A DNA stretch of 64,000 bases from Halomonas cupida (GCF_900142755.1 NZ_FRCA01000001.1:60888-124887), one strand, 5' to 3'; counted from the first letter of the stretch, positions 1 to 9,225 are shown. The notes: generated from the sequence alone by a model not told the origin. Program-made: numbers and translations.

Positions 1-209
1 CTGTTGGCGGGCCATGGGGCCTCATGCCAATCGGCATTTCTGTCATGTCCGGCGCTTGAATTTCATCTGCACGACGGACGAGACGCGCTACCCTTGAAGT
101 GGTAATGCTTCGCCCTCATATGCTAAGCCTTCTATCTTTTTGTCTGCATTGACCGTTCTCGCTGAGTGCGGTGGGTACGGACTTCTCCGACATTCTCCAG
201 GATTTGCTC

Positions 210-1181
210 ATGGCCGAACCGGCGCTGTCCATCCGTGGCCTGACCAAGGTCTACGGTAATGGCTTTCAGGCCCTCAAGGGCATCGATCTCGATGTTCAAC
301 AGGGCGATTTCTATGCACTGCTCGGGCCCAATGGAGCAGGCAAGTCCACCACATTGGGCGTGGTCTGCTCGCTGGTACAGAAGACTGCCGGCAAGGTGAA
401 GATCTTCGGTATCGATATCGATGAAGACTTTGCCCGTGCCAAGTATCACCTGGGCGTGGTGCCCCAGGAGTTCAACTTCAATCAATTCGAGAACGTGCTG
501 GATATCGTGCTGGCTCAGGCCGGTTATTACGGCATGTCGCGCCGCGAGGCGTTGCCGCGTGCCGAGAGCCTGCTGCGCGATCTCAGTCTGTGGGACAAGC
601 GCAAGGGCAGTGCACGCATGCTCTCCGGTGGCATGAAGCGGCGCCTGATGATTGCGCGCGCGCTGATGCACCGCCCCAGGTTGCTGATTCTCGACGAGCC
701 CACCGCCGGAGTGGATATCGAATTGCGCCGCAGTATGTGGGACTACATGCGTCGCATCAATCGAGAGGAAGGCACCACCATCATTCTCACCACGCATTAT
801 CTCGAAGAGGCCGAGAGCCTCTGTCGTCACGTTGGTATCATCAATCAAGGCGAGATCGTGCGTAATACCAGCGTGCGAGAGCTGCTGGCCGAGCTCGATA
901 CCGAAACCTTCCTGTTCGATCTGGCGGCGCCTCTGGCCCATGTGCCGAAGATCGAGGGCTTCGAGGTCAAGCGTGTCGATGACAACCAGCTTTCGGTGAT
1001 GGTGCATCGTGGACAGCGTCTCAACGACGTGTTCGAGGTACTGGGCCGTGAAGGCGTGCAGGTGATGTCGATGCGCAATCGTGCCAACCGCCTGGAGGAG
1101 ATGTTCGTGTCCATGGTCGAGAAGGGGAACGCTCAGCAACGTAACGGTCAGAAGGGCGGCAGCAAGGAGTTTCGTGGATGA
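210..1181 (+). CDS. yadG: ABC transporter ATP-binding protein, YadG type
   Basis: This is the cytoplasmic ATPase of a two-gene ABC-2 exporter. From the chosen ATG (323 aa) it shows Walker A GPNGAGKS at about residues 39-46, a Q-loop (VVPQE) near 83-87, the signature LSGGMKRRL at 138-146, and Walker B LLILDEPTAGVD from about 158. A further GTG start lies 39 bases upstream, but the homologous domain begins just after the ATG. The stop overlaps the start of the permease gene by four bases (ATGA), so the two are almost certainly cotranslated. YadGH-type exporters are widespread and their substrate is not firmly known. No promoter was recognised in the 209 bases to the window edge. Confidence 0.88.
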   Translation: MAEPALSIRGLTKVYGNGFQALKGIDLDVQQGDFYALLGPNGAGKSTTLGVVCSLVQKTAGKVKIFGIDIDEDFARAKYHLGVVPQEFNFNQFENVLDIVLAQAGYYGMSRREALPRAESLLRDLSLWDKRKGSARMLSGGMKRRLMIARALMHRPRLLILDEPTAGVDIELRRSMWDYMRRINREEGTTIILTTHYLEEAESLCRHVGIINQGEIVRNTSVRELLAELDTETFLFDLAAPLAHVPKIEGFEVKRVDDNQLSVMVHRGQRLNDVFEVLGREGVQVMSMRNRANRLEEMFVSMVEKGNAQQRNGQKGGSKEFRG

Positions 1182-1951
1182 ACCCGAGTCAGATAGCCAT
1201 TGCCCTGTGGACCCTGGTGGTCAAGGAGATCAAGCGCTTCACGCGGATCTGGCCGCAGACACTGCTGCCGCCTTCGATCACCATGACAATGTACTTCATC
1301 ATCTTCGGTAACCTGATCGGCTCGCGTATTGGTGAGATGGACGGTTACAGCTATATGGACTTCATTGTCCCCGGCCTGATCATGATGTCGGTCATCACCA
1401 ACAGCTACTCCAACGTGGCCTCGTCATTCTTCTCCAACAAGTTCCAGCGCAGCGTCGAGGAAATGATGGTCTCGCCGATGCCCAACTGGGTGATCCTTGC
1501 GGGGTTTGTGCTCGGTGGGATGGCGCGCGGACTGGGCGTGGGCATCATCGTCACCGGGGTGTCTCTGTTCTTTACCCGTATCGAGGTGGCGCATCCGTTG
1601 CTGACGATTCTGGTGGTGGTGCTGACGGCTGCGCTGTTCGCCATTGGTGGCTTCATCAACGCGCTGCTCGGCAAGAAGTTCGATGACATCTCGATCATCC
1701 CGACCTTCGTACTGACGCCACTGACCTATCTGGGCGGAGTGTTCTACTCGATCTCGTTGCTGCCGGCCTTCTGGCAGGGCGCCTCGATGCTCAACCCGAT
1801 CCTGTACATGGTCAACGTCTTCCGCTTCGGTTTTCTGGGGGTCTCGGATATTCCCGTGGGGTGGGCGCTGGCGGCGATCATGGGCTTTATTGTCGCGCTC
1901 TTCACCCTTGCCCTGTGGATGCTGGAAAACGGCAAGGGTATTCGCAGCTGA
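1178..1951 (+). CDS. yadH: ABC-2 type permease, YadH type
   Basis: This 257-residue integral membrane protein is the permease partner of the upstream ATPase. It has about six hydrophobic segments and the family-typical stretch around SSFFSNKFQRSVEEMMVSPM, followed by the ABC-2 block near GGVFYSISLLPAFWQ. The start codon overlaps the stop of yadG, giving translational coupling. The length is normal for YadH. An export role in the inner membrane follows from the family. The substrate cannot be read from the sequence. Confidence 0.87.
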   Translation: MNPSQIAIALWTLVVKEIKRFTRIWPQTLLPPSITMTMYFIIFGNLIGSRIGEMDGYSYMDFIVPGLIMMSVITNSYSNVASSFFSNKFQRSVEEMMVSPMPNWVILAGFVLGGMARGLGVGIIVTGVSLFFTRIEVAHPLLTILVVVLTAALFAIGGFINALLGKKFDDISIIPTFVLTPLTYLGGVFYSISLLPAFWQGASMLNPILYMVNVFRFGFLGVSDIPVGWALAAIMGFIVALFTLALWMLENGKGIRS

Positions 1952-2039
1952 TTGTCGATCAGGTTTCCTGCCTTGAGCCCCGTGCTTGAGATATCATGAA
2001 AATTGTTGATGTATGACATATGCCGTTGAGGGCTGTGCA

Positions 2040-2891
2040 GTGAGTGAGTTATCCACATCCGGTCAGCGGCCGGAGACCCTGAAACATGCGCCCCTGGGGC
2101 GTGAGTCGGACTATCCCGAGCACTATGATCCTGGCCTGCTGTTTCCGATTCCCCGTGCCGCCAATCGGGCACCACTGGGCATCGAGGAGGGCAACCTGCC
2201 ATTCATCGGTGAAGACGAGTGGCATGCCTTCGAGTTGTCGTGGCTGAACCGCAAGGGCAAGCCGATTGTCGCCGTGGCGCGCTTCCGCCTACCGGCCGAG
2301 TCCCCCAACCTGATCGAGTCGAAGTCATGGAAGCTGTACCTCAACAGCTTCAACCAGACCCGCTTCGATGATCATGCTGCAGTGATAGAGGCGCTCACCC
2401 GGGATCTGTCACAGGCGGCTGAAGCCGAACTGTGTGTGGATCTACTGGCGGTGGATGATGCCGAGCTGGCGCCGCGTGCGCTGCCCGGTGAGTGTATCGA
2501 TGACCTGGATATCGAGGTCGAGAGCTATACGCCGAGCGTCGCGCATCTCAAGGTGGGTGACGAGATTGTCGAGGAAACGCTGACCTCGCACCTGCTCAAG
2601 TCCAACTGCCCGGTGACGGGCCAGCCCGATTGGGGCAGCGTGATGATCCGTTATCGTGGCCCCAGGCTCGATCGTCATGGCCTGTTGCGCTACATCATCG
2701 GCTACCGCCAGCATCAGGATTTTCATGAGCATTGTGTGGAGCATATCTTCACCGATCTGATGCACCACGCTCGTCCAGAGCGTCTGCTGGTCATGGCCCG
2801 CTATGTTCGTCGCGGTGGGCTGGATATCAGTCCGTGGCGCGGTACACCCGGAGAGGTGCCACCCCTGCCATTGCGCCTCGCACGACAGTAA
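2040..2891 (+). CDS. queF: NADPH-dependent 7-cyano-7-deazaguanine reductase (QueF, long bimodular form)
   Basis: QueF reduces preQ0 to preQ1 with NADPH, the step before insertion into tRNA in queuosine synthesis. I chose the GTG at 2040 because GAGGG lies seven bases upstream and it gives 283 aa, the usual length of the two-domain form. With this start the catalytic cysteine in the SNCPVTGQPDWG motif is C190 and the aspartate is D197, matching the E. coli numbering as I remember it. The ESKSWKLYLNSFNQTRF block and the C-terminal RRGGLDISPWR block are both intact. It is a cytosolic enzyme in a short rightward group, with no other queuosine gene in the window. Confidence 0.95.
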   Translation: MSELSTSGQRPETLKHAPLGRESDYPEHYDPGLLFPIPRAANRAPLGIEEGNLPFIGEDEWHAFELSWLNRKGKPIVAVARFRLPAESPNLIESKSWKLYLNSFNQTRFDDHAAVIEALTRDLSQAAEAELCVDLLAVDDAELAPRALPGECIDDLDIEVESYTPSVAHLKVGDEIVEETLTSHLLKSNCPVTGQPDWGSVMIRYRGPRLDRHGLLRYIIGYRQHQDFHEHCVEHIFTDLMHHARPERLLVMARYVRRGGLDISPWRGTPGEVPPLPLRLARQ

Positions 2892-2999
2892 TTGAGTACT
2901 CTGGTAGGGTCTTTCGCATAGGGGAGGAGAGGGCATGATCCTCTCTAACCCGCCATCGAGTTGCCGAGGACGGAGACAGCAAGCATGGAGACAGCAAAC

Positions 3000-3569
3000 A
3001 TGAAGCCAACAATGGATGCCATAACGCTTCTGCATGAACGCAGTTCCATGGGTAAGCTGGTCGGGCCGGCGCCCAGCCGGGAGCAACTCGAGACGCTATA
3101 CCGGGCGGCCCTGCGGGCGCCGGACCACAAGGAACTGCGCCCCTGGCGCTTTATCGAGTTTGCCGGCGAAGGACTGGATCGTCTGGGCGAATTGTTCGCT
3201 GAAGCCGAGTTTCGTGAGGACCCGAGTGCCAGCGACGATACCCTCAATGCCGCACGCCTCAAGCCCAAGCGTGCGCCCATGGTGATTGGCGTCGTCGCAA
3301 AGGTGACTCCCGAGGTGCCCGGAGTACCGAAGGTCGAGCAGGTGATCTCGGCAGGCTGTGCCGCCCATGGCATTCTGCTCGCGGCGCATGCCCTTGGCCT
3401 TGGAGCCATGTGGCGCAGCGGCAAGTACGCCTTCGATGACACCGTGCGCAAGGGGTTGCGCCTGGGGGACAATGACGAGCTGGTGGCCTTCATCTATCTC
3501 GGTCAGCTTGGCGGGCGTCACAAGCCGATTGTCGAGCATGATGTCGAGTCCTTTGTCGAACGCTGGTAG
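3000..3569 (+). CDS. ydjA: Nitroreductase family protein, YdjA type
   Basis: This is a small FMN-dependent nitroreductase-fold protein. It shows the YdjA hallmarks RAPDHKELRPWRF near the N-terminus, SAGCAAHGILLAAHALG in the middle and GAMWRSG, with a usual length of about 185-190 aa. The physiological substrate of this family is unclear. The start is ambiguous because a 15-base tandem duplication (2972-2986 and 2987-3001) gives two in-frame copies of GGAG plus ATG, at 2985 and 3000. A third ATG at 3012 matches the start of E. coli YdjA but has no ribosome site. I chose 3000, which has GGAG nine bases upstream. The gene is followed after 13 bases by a thioesterase-like gene. Confidence 0.87.
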   Translation: MKPTMDAITLLHERSSMGKLVGPAPSREQLETLYRAALRAPDHKELRPWRFIEFAGEGLDRLGELFAEAEFREDPSASDDTLNAARLKPKRAPMVIGVVAKVTPEVPGVPKVEQVISAGCAAHGILLAAHALGLGAMWRSGKYAFDDTVRKGLRLGDNDELVAFIYLGQLGGRHKPIVEHDVESFVERW

Positions 3570-3582
3570 GAGCAGGAGACGC

Positions 3583-4104
3583 ATGGCACTGGAAGCGGCT
3601 TGTCAGCAACGTGAAATCGGCGTGGCACATCCGCGCTTGCCCTTGCCGGAGGCGGGTGGAGAGGACCGTCCGGAAGTCTTCCTCGACTGGCTGGGCAAGG
3701 CCATCCCCATGGTCAATGCCATGGGCATTCAGCACATGCAGCGCGATGGAGATCAGCTCAGTTGGTCGCTGGCGCTCGACCCCAACCTCAACGACAAGGG
3801 CACCGGCTTCGGCGGAGCCCTGACTGCCCAGACCACCTTGCTGGGCTGGTGCTGGACAACACTCTGGCTGCGTCGACGCGGTATTCTGCGTGACGTGGTG
3901 GTGGCAACCGCCAGCCAGAAATTTCTGGCCCCGGTCACGGCGGACTATCAAATGATCTGCATGCCGGCAGAGAGCGGTGCTGCCGAGCGACTCGCGGAAC
4001 AGCTTGATCAGAAGGGGCGGGGGCGTATCGCCCTGGCCCAGCAACTCTGGTGTGGCGACACCCTGTGTCTGGAAGCCAGCGGCGACTATGTTGTCTTGAA
4101 GTGA
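3583..4104 (+). CDS. YiiD C-terminal-type (hotdog fold) putative thioesterase
   Basis: The 173-residue product resembles the C-terminal thioesterase-like domain of E. coli YiiD. The diagnostic stretch is NDKGTGFGGALTAQTTLLGW at about residues 67-86, where the loop and long helix of a hotdog fold would lie. The ATG at 3583 has a strong GGAG-type ribosome site (AGGAGCAGGAGAC). The stand-alone domain lacks the GNAT half found in YiiD. It is 13 bases downstream of the nitroreductase and probably in the same transcript. The substrate is unknown, and cytosolic hydrolysis of an acyl thioester is inferred from the fold only. Confidence 0.7.
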   Translation: MALEAACQQREIGVAHPRLPLPEAGGEDRPEVFLDWLGKAIPMVNAMGIQHMQRDGDQLSWSLALDPNLNDKGTGFGGALTAQTTLLGWCWTTLWLRRRGILRDVVVATASQKFLAPVTADYQMICMPAESGAAERLAEQLDQKGRGRIALAQQLWCGDTLCLEASGDYVVLK

Positions 4105-4129
4105 CCAGCGTTGTCCGGGAAGCAAACCG

Positions 4130-5080
4130 TTACCCTGGAGGCAGGCTATAGCGGCTCATCAGTGCGATGAGACAGGTGATGGTTGCGAAGGATGCCAGCG
4201 AGGCAGTGAACAGGGCTCCAGCCCCGATGCTGCCCATTGAATAGCGTTGGCAGATGAGCGGAAAGATGCTGATCATGGGAACACTGGCAAACAGCAGTGC
4301 CCCGACAAGGACATCAGTCTCCCCCGGCATGATCAACGAGAACATGATCAGTATCGCCAGGGGATGAAGGATCAGCTTGCCGAGCACGATCAGGCTGACG
4401 CTGCCGACCATTCCTCTGACTTGAAGTCCATACAGCGCGCCACCCACGGCAAACAATGCCGTCGGTGCGGTGGCATCGGCCAGCATGTCGATAACCTGAT
4501 CCAATGGGGCAGGCAACCGTACATCCAGTAGGGCCATCGATATTCCCACGCCCAGTGCCAGCAGCAGCGGGTTGCGTATCAGGCGCCCGCCGATGGTCCG
4601 CAGCAGATCGAGTCCGCTTCCGCCCTGGCGTTGCCCCAGCTCGGCGACAATCAATGCTGCCGGTAGAATCAGCAGATTCTCGATGATCATGTTCTGTGCC
4701 AGAAACGTTGCCGCAGATGGCCCCAGTACCATGGAGGCTATCGGGTAACCGGTGAATGCGCTGTTGGAGGCCGAGGCGCCAAGGGCATACATCGCGGCGC
4801 TGGACAGCGATTCACTGCGCCGTCTCTGCATCCAGAGCAAGACCGGAATGAACAGCAGCGCCGATCCCAGCCCATAGGCCAGTAGGTAGCGTGGATTCAG
4901 CGTCTCGCCAAGAGGATTGTCGGTGAGTGCCCGAATGATCAGTGCGGGCAGGGCGAAGTACATCACCAACTGACCGATGCCTTGTATCTGCTCACGGTTG
5001 ATGAGCCTGATGTGCGCCGCGGTATACCCCAGCCCCATCAGCAGGATGATGGGGGCCATGATGGCTAGCGTATGCAGCAA
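4130..5080 (-). CDS. AEC family transporter (auxin efflux carrier-like permease)
   Basis: This 316-residue, very hydrophobic protein has about ten transmembrane segments and the AEC (Mem_trans) layout: LMGLGYTAAHIRLI at the start, a central charged loop, then a second five-helix half ending in a short polar tail. Bacterial members carry malate, malonate or other small acids, but the substrate cannot be told here. The TTG at 5080 has a purine-rich AGGGGGA five bases upstream. An internal ATG at 5059 is an alternative. It lies 93 bases downstream of the Ldh_2-type gene on the same strand, so the two may be cotranscribed, giving a carrier plus an oxidoreductase for a keto or imino acid. Confidence 0.8.
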   Translation of the reverse strand: MLHTLAIMAPIILLMGLGYTAAHIRLINREQIQGIGQLVMYFALPALIIRALTDNPLGETLNPRYLLAYGLGSALLFIPVLLWMQRRRSESLSSAAMYALGASASNSAFTGYPIASMVLGPSAATFLAQNMIIENLLILPAALIVAELGQRQGGSGLDLLRTIGGRLIRNPLLLALGVGISMALLDVRLPAPLDQVIDMLADATAPTALFAVGGALYGLQVRGMVGSVSLIVLGKLILHPLAILIMFSLIMPGETDVLVGALLFASVPMISIFPLICQRYSMGSIGAGALFTASLASFATITCLIALMSRYSLPPG

Positions 5081-5173
5081 GAGCGTCCCCCTGGCCTGGA
5101 CACGAACCTCAGCTCGAAAACGCGACCCCCGACAGGAGATCGCGCTGCGCCGTCAGGCGCGAAGGGCATGGCC

Positions 5174-6184
5174 CTACAGCAGAGCCTTGAGTTCGAAGTG
5201 CAGTGCCTCGGGAATGGTGACGCCATTGGCCAGGCTACGCTCCCTTGCCGCATAGCGACGTTGGGAGGGCAGGCGGGCATCCTGATCAATGATCCCGTCG
5301 AACAGCCGCTCCGCATGAGAGAGGTGCTGGGCGGCCTGGTCACCCAACAGGACCTCGGGAGCAATGGCAATCAGCAGTTCACCGTGAAACGGCTTGCTGT
5401 CGCCCTCGGCGGTGGCTGCCTGGGTTTCATGACCCAACAGGTCGCCAATCAAGGGGCCAGCCAGTAGTTCGATCATGGTCGACAGTGCCGACCCCTTGTA
5501 GCCCCCGAAGGTCAGCATGGCACCTGCCAGGGCTTCCTCGGGGCTAGTGGTGGGGTTGCCGTCGACATCCACCGCCCAGTGATCAGGGATCTTCTCTCCC
5601 GCGCGACGGTGCAGCTCGATTTCTCCACGCGCCACCACGCTGGTGGCGAAGTCGAAGGTATAGGGAGTCTTGCCCGGCCGAGGCCAGGAAAAGGCGATGG
5701 GATTGGTGCCGAACAGGGGCTTGCGGCCACCGGCGGGAGCAACGAAAGCATGGCTGGGAGTCATGGCAATGCCGACCAGACCCTGTGCGGAAAGCGCTTC
5801 GACTTCCGGCCACAGTGCAGAGAAGTGGAAACTGTTGTTGATGCCCAGCAGCGCAATGCCGGTTGTCCTTGCCTTGGCCACCAATAGCGGCAGGCCCTGC
5901 TCCAGTGACAGCAGGGAACAGCCTTGATGTGCATTGACCCTGACAACGGCTGGCGCCTGGTCGATGACTTCCGGTTCGGCACGTGGGTCGATGGCGCCGA
6001 GGCGAGCTGTTTCAACACAGTTGAGGATGCGATACAGGCCATGGGAGTGGCACTCGTCGCGTTGGGCGGCCAGCACGCTACGTGTAATGGCAGCAGCATG
6101 GGCATCGCTGAAGCCATTGCGGGTCAGAATGTCGAGGCTGAGTTGCTCAGCCTGCTGCAGGGTCAATGTAACGGTGTCGGACAT
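5174..6184 (-). CDS. Ldh_2 family NAD(P)H oxidoreductase, DpkA-like (delta1-piperideine-2-carboxylate reductase candidate)
   Basis: This 336-residue enzyme belongs to the malate/L-lactate dehydrogenase 2 family. It carries the Ser-His-Gly signature (ECHSHGLYR, with S47-H48), GINNSFHFSALWPEVE, and the LFGTNPIAFSWP block that contacts the nicotinamide. The wording of these motifs is closer to delta1-piperideine-2-carboxylate/delta1-pyrroline-2-carboxylate reductases (DpkA) than to malate dehydrogenase; that is judged from memory. DpkA makes L-pipecolate, the substrate of the amaA product encoded 42 kb away, which would fit. AAGGA lies five bases upstream of the ATG. Malate, lactate or ureidoglycolate dehydrogenase remain alternatives. 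Confidence 0.72.
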   Translation of the reverse strand: MSDTVTLTLQQAEQLSLDILTRNGFSDAHAAAITRSVLAAQRDECHSHGLYRILNCVETARLGAIDPRAEPEVIDQAPAVVRVNAHQGCSLLSLEQGLPLLVAKARTTGIALLGINNSFHFSALWPEVEALSAQGLVGIAMTPSHAFVAPAGGRKPLFGTNPIAFSWPRPGKTPYTFDFATSVVARGEIELHRRAGEKIPDHWAVDVDGNPTTSPEEALAGAMLTFGGYKGSALSTMIELLAGPLIGDLLGHETQAATAEGDSKPFHGELLIAIAPEVLLGDQAAQHLSHAERLFDGIIDQDARLPSQRRYAARERSLANGVTIPEALHFELKALL

Positions 6185-6442
6185 GATTTTCCTTGGGAGC
6201 CTGTCGGCCGAGGAGAGGAATGGTTGTTATCAAGCTCAAGATTAGTGCCTTAAGGTAAAGCTTCCTGTTGAAGCTCTCCATGCCACTTCCGTCGATGACG
6301 GGCCGATATCGCCAACGGAACGAGGATCGCGTTGGGGAGACCAGAAATTCTCTTGCAATCGCGAACTTAAGTCGGTAGAGTATGCGCCGTCCTGAACGAA
6401 ACGCAGCGCACGGCGCGGGCGATTGTCCCGGGATGACAATGC

Positions 6443-6530
6443 GGAGGGGTGTCCGAGTGGTCGAAGGAGCACGCCTGGAAAGTGTGTAAGTCGAAAGGCT
6501 TCGAGGGTTCGAATCCCTCCCCCTCCGCCA
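6443..6530 (+). tRNA. tRNA-Ser (anticodon GGA)
   Basis: The 88-base gene folds as a class II tRNA. The acceptor arm GGAGGGG (6443-6449) pairs with CCCCTCC, followed by discriminator G and an encoded CCA ending at 6530. The anticodon stem CACGC/GTGTG holds the loop CTGGAAA with anticodon GGA at 6477-6479. There is a long variable arm (AGTC/GGCT), and the T arm is GAGGG TTCGAAT CCCTC. It reads UCC and UCU serine codons. A terminator follows at once. Confidence 0.97.
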
Positions 6531-6540
6531 CGAATTCAAG

Positions 6541-6576
6541 GAAGGCCGCTGATTGTTTCAGCGGCCTTCTTTTTTT
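6541..6576 (+). terminator. Rho-independent terminator of tRNA-Ser
   Basis: A perfect 12-bp stem (6541-6552 with 6558-6569) with a five-base loop is followed by seven T residues. It sits ten bases after the CCA end of the tRNA. Confidence 0.95.
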
Positions 6577-7222
6577 GGCTATATTCCGCTGCGCTGCACT
6601 CTCTAGCCCGTGGGTCTGCTTCTTGAATTGCTGCAGCCTGCCGCTGTGAGTGCATGACGACATTTCATATCCCCCATGCCATGCTCCGTCTGGAGAGTGA
6701 GTGGCCGAAACCAGCTCGATGGTGCTGTGTCGTTCCCCTGAGTTTTTAGGGAGAAGTCGGCGCGATAGGTGCCAATTGGACATCTTGCCTGCAACGTATT
6801 AGGGTAGCGGCCTCGGGTCGTATCGCTGTACCTCATTGACCCGGCATCATTCCGCAATGGAATGTATTGGTCTCACTACCACGATGATGACGCGATCTCC
6901 GGCATTTTCGACTGCCTGTCGCCGACGTTATCGATAGAGAGGAAATTCATGTCGCCCCATTATGCTGATCAGGGCCGCTGCATGCCGCGCCGCCCACCGC
7001 CATTCTTCTGACGTCGATTCCACGACGTTTCCTGCCTCTGCCGCCATGACGGCCGACAGCGCGCTTTGTATTACTCCGGCACCCAGCTTTTCAGGCCGAT
7101 CGGGGTCATCTCGTCGTGCGCGTTACTCGTGTTATCACGGCATCTCTTCACTGCGTCCAGCGCCCGCCGACAAGTAGCGGCGCTGGTGACGCGCTTCCGT
7201 TCCACCCACCTAGAGGTTGCTC
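6577..7222. other. Intergenic region without a supported gene
   Basis: The short reading frames here have no recognisable protein features and conflict with one another. The only structure I can point to is a perfect 6-bp inverted repeat, CATTCC-GCAAT-GGAATG, at 6848-6864. The last part must hold the promoter of the symporter gene. Confidence 0.6.
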
Positions 7223-8923
7223 TTGAACAACGCATCACTTCATCAATTCTCGACCCTGACGGTCATTCTGCTGATGCTTGCCTTCTACGGCGGCACCTAC
7301 CTGCTGACACTCGGCATTCGCAAGAAGAAAGAAGATGCCGATGCCTTTATGGTCTCCAATCATCGTGTAGGTTTCGGTATCGGTGCGGCCAGCATGACTG
7401 CGACCTGGATCTGGGCGGCTTCCTTCTACGCCGCCGCGACGTCGGGTTATACCTACGGCGTCTCGGGCCCCATCCACTACGGGCTGTGGGGCGCTCTGAT
7501 GATTCTGTTCATCTATCCCTTCGGTCGACGTTTTCGCAAGCTTGCTCCTGATGCCCATACCCTGGGCGAGCTGATCCATGCCCGCCACGGCTCTTCCAGC
7601 CAACTGATTCTGGCTCTGTCCAACCTGATGGGCAGCATCATCAGCCTGATGGTCAACTTCACGGCTGCCGGGGCGTTGGTCTCGGTACTCTCGCCACTAT
7701 CCTTCCAGGCCGGGGTAATCATTGCCGGTGTTGGCGTGCTGCTTTATACCCTGTGGTCAGGCTTTCGTGCTTCGGTGCTTACCGACTTTGCTCAATTGGT
7801 CGCCCTGATGGCCATCGCCGTGGTGATAATTCCCGCAGTGTTCTTCGCCATGGGGGGGCCGAGCGAACTGGTCGCCGGCCTGGACAACCTGAGCGCCGAG
7901 CAGGCCAACTTCTTTTCCGTCGATGCTGTTCTCAACCAGGGCGCGCCTTTCTTCGTCGCCGTGCTGGCCTATGCCATCGGCAACCAGACTATTTCCCAGC
8001 GTCTGTTCGCGGTCAAGGAAGAGCACATCAAGCCGACCTTCCTCACTGCCACCATTGGTTATGGTGCCATCGTTATTGGTCTTGGAATGATCGGGTTGAT
8101 GGCACTGACGCTGGGTATCGAGCCCTTGAACGGTGACATGAACAATCTGATCCCGCAGATGGTATCGGGTTACCTACCGCCGCTGTTCATTGCGTTGTTC
8201 TTCATTCTGGTGATTGGCTCACTGTCTTCGACTGCCGATTCCGATCTTTCGGCACTGTCGGCCATCATGATGGCCGATGTTTACGGCAAGAATATCGCCC
8301 GGGGCAAGCCTAATCCTGAACGCATGCTGTTGGTAGGGCGGCTGACCATGATCATCGCCACTGCGGTCGGTATTGTCTTTGCCAGCTTCTCGCTGGATAT
8401 CCTGGTGATGCTGGTATTCGTCGGTGCATTGTGGGGGGCCATCGTTTTCCCCGTGATAGCCAGCTGCTTCTGGGACCGGGTCACCAACGCGGCCTTCACC
8501 ACTTCGGTGATTGTCGCCATGCTGGTGTTCTGCGTGGCTCGCTTTGAGTGGGTGCCGCTGTCGGGGATAACAGGATTGATTTTCGAGGTTCTGGCCAGCG
8601 TCGGCGGCGGGGTCATCATCGGCCTGATGGCTTTCGGCTTCCTTGGCCGCGTAATCGGTTTCACCGCAGGAATACTGGCGTTACTGGCGATGCTGATCTT
8701 CGCCACGGGGTTCCTGCGCGACTATACCGTGCTGCTGGCGTCCTTGACCGCCTATGGCACCAGCACTCTGGTGTGCATAGCGATGAGCCTGACCAGCCGC
8801 GAGCATTTCGATTTCAACAGCATTCGTGAGCGGGTCGGGAACTATGACAATCATCTCGACGATGGAGGGACGGGGAATCCGGCCAACGAGCCAGCGCCGG
8901 TCTCACTCGCTACGCAGCGCTGA
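7223..8923 (+). CDS. Sodium:solute symporter family (SSS) transporter
   Basis: The roughly 566-residue protein has about 13-14 hydrophobic segments and the SSS layout: an outward N-terminus, GIRKKKEDADAFMVSNHRVG after helix 1, GAASMTATWIWAASFYAAAT in helix 2, and a conserved GNQTISQRLFAVK block. Two TTG codons compete for the start. The second (7223) is preferred because TAGAGG lies six bases upstream, while the first (7217) directly abuts that site. Its style is closest to the urea/polyamine branch of the family, but the substrate is uncertain and no urease or polyamine genes are nearby. It is followed 57 bases later by a tiny membrane gene that is probably its partner. Confidence 0.85.
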   Translation: MNNASLHQFSTLTVILLMLAFYGGTYLLTLGIRKKKEDADAFMVSNHRVGFGIGAASMTATWIWAASFYAAATSGYTYGVSGPIHYGLWGALMILFIYPFGRRFRKLAPDAHTLGELIHARHGSSSQLILALSNLMGSIISLMVNFTAAGALVSVLSPLSFQAGVIIAGVGVLLYTLWSGFRASVLTDFAQLVALMAIAVVIIPAVFFAMGGPSELVAGLDNLSAEQANFFSVDAVLNQGAPFFVAVLAYAIGNQTISQRLFAVKEEHIKPTFLTATIGYGAIVIGLGMIGLMALTLGIEPLNGDMNNLIPQMVSGYLPPLFIALFFILVIGSLSSTADSDLSALSAIMMADVYGKNIARGKPNPERMLLVGRLTMIIATAVGIVFASFSLDILVMLVFVGALWGAIVFPVIASCFWDRVTNAAFTTSVIVAMLVFCVARFEWVPLSGITGLIFEVLASVGGGVIIGLMAFGFLGRVIGFTAGILALLAMLIFATGFLRDYTVLLASLTAYGTSTLVCIAMSLTSREHFDFNSIRERVGNYDNHLDDGGTGNPANEPAPVSLATQR

Positions 8924-8980
8924 TTCACATCCTGGATACCATGGCGTCGTGAACCGCCGCCCATTCAATGGAGTTCTATC

Positions 8981-9109
8981 ATGACTATCATCTTTGCCAC
9001 CTACGTACTGATCTGGCCGGCCCTGACACTGGGCGTGCTGGCATTGATCTGCCGTGCCGTATGGCGTGATTGGTGCGACGCTCGTCGCCAGCGCAGATCG
9101 CTTGTCTGA
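8981..9109 (+). CDS. Putative transporter small subunit (42 aa, single membrane helix)
   Basis: This small gene encodes MTIIFATYVLIWPALTLGVL followed by ALICRAVWRDWCDARRQRRS and LV. It has one hydrophobic helix (about residues 3-25) containing the YVLIWP motif, then a short basic cytoplasmic tail. TGGAG lies seven bases before the ATG. I recognise the style from tiny proteins encoded next to sodium symporters in Halomonas-like bacteria and annotated as transporter small subunits. It directly follows the symporter and ends shortly before a terminator hairpin. An accessory or stabilising role for the symporter is inferred from position. It is too short for usual gene finders. Confidence 0.8.
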   Translation: MTIIFATYVLIWPALTLGVLALICRAVWRDWCDARRQRRSLV

Positions 9110-9191
9110 GGACATTTATACTCTCGGTCCAGTCGTGAGTCTGACGCTGATGCTGATGCTGGCTCGAGGGTCATGATCTGAATGAGTACAT

Positions 9192-9225
9192 TGCCCCCTC
9201 TGAGGGAAAGGCCTCGGAGGGGGCA
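9192..9225. terminator. Stem-loop between convergent genes
   Basis: A 14-bp stem (9192-9205 with 9212-9225, one T-G wobble) with a six-base loop lies between the small transporter gene and the end of ybiT. It has no long T run on either side. Its position suggests a bidirectional terminator. Confidence 0.7.

Noticed and set aside
132..1139. A 335-codon minus-strand frame opposite yadG
   Set aside because: Its composition is that of an antisense shadow and yadG has complete ABC ATPase motifs.
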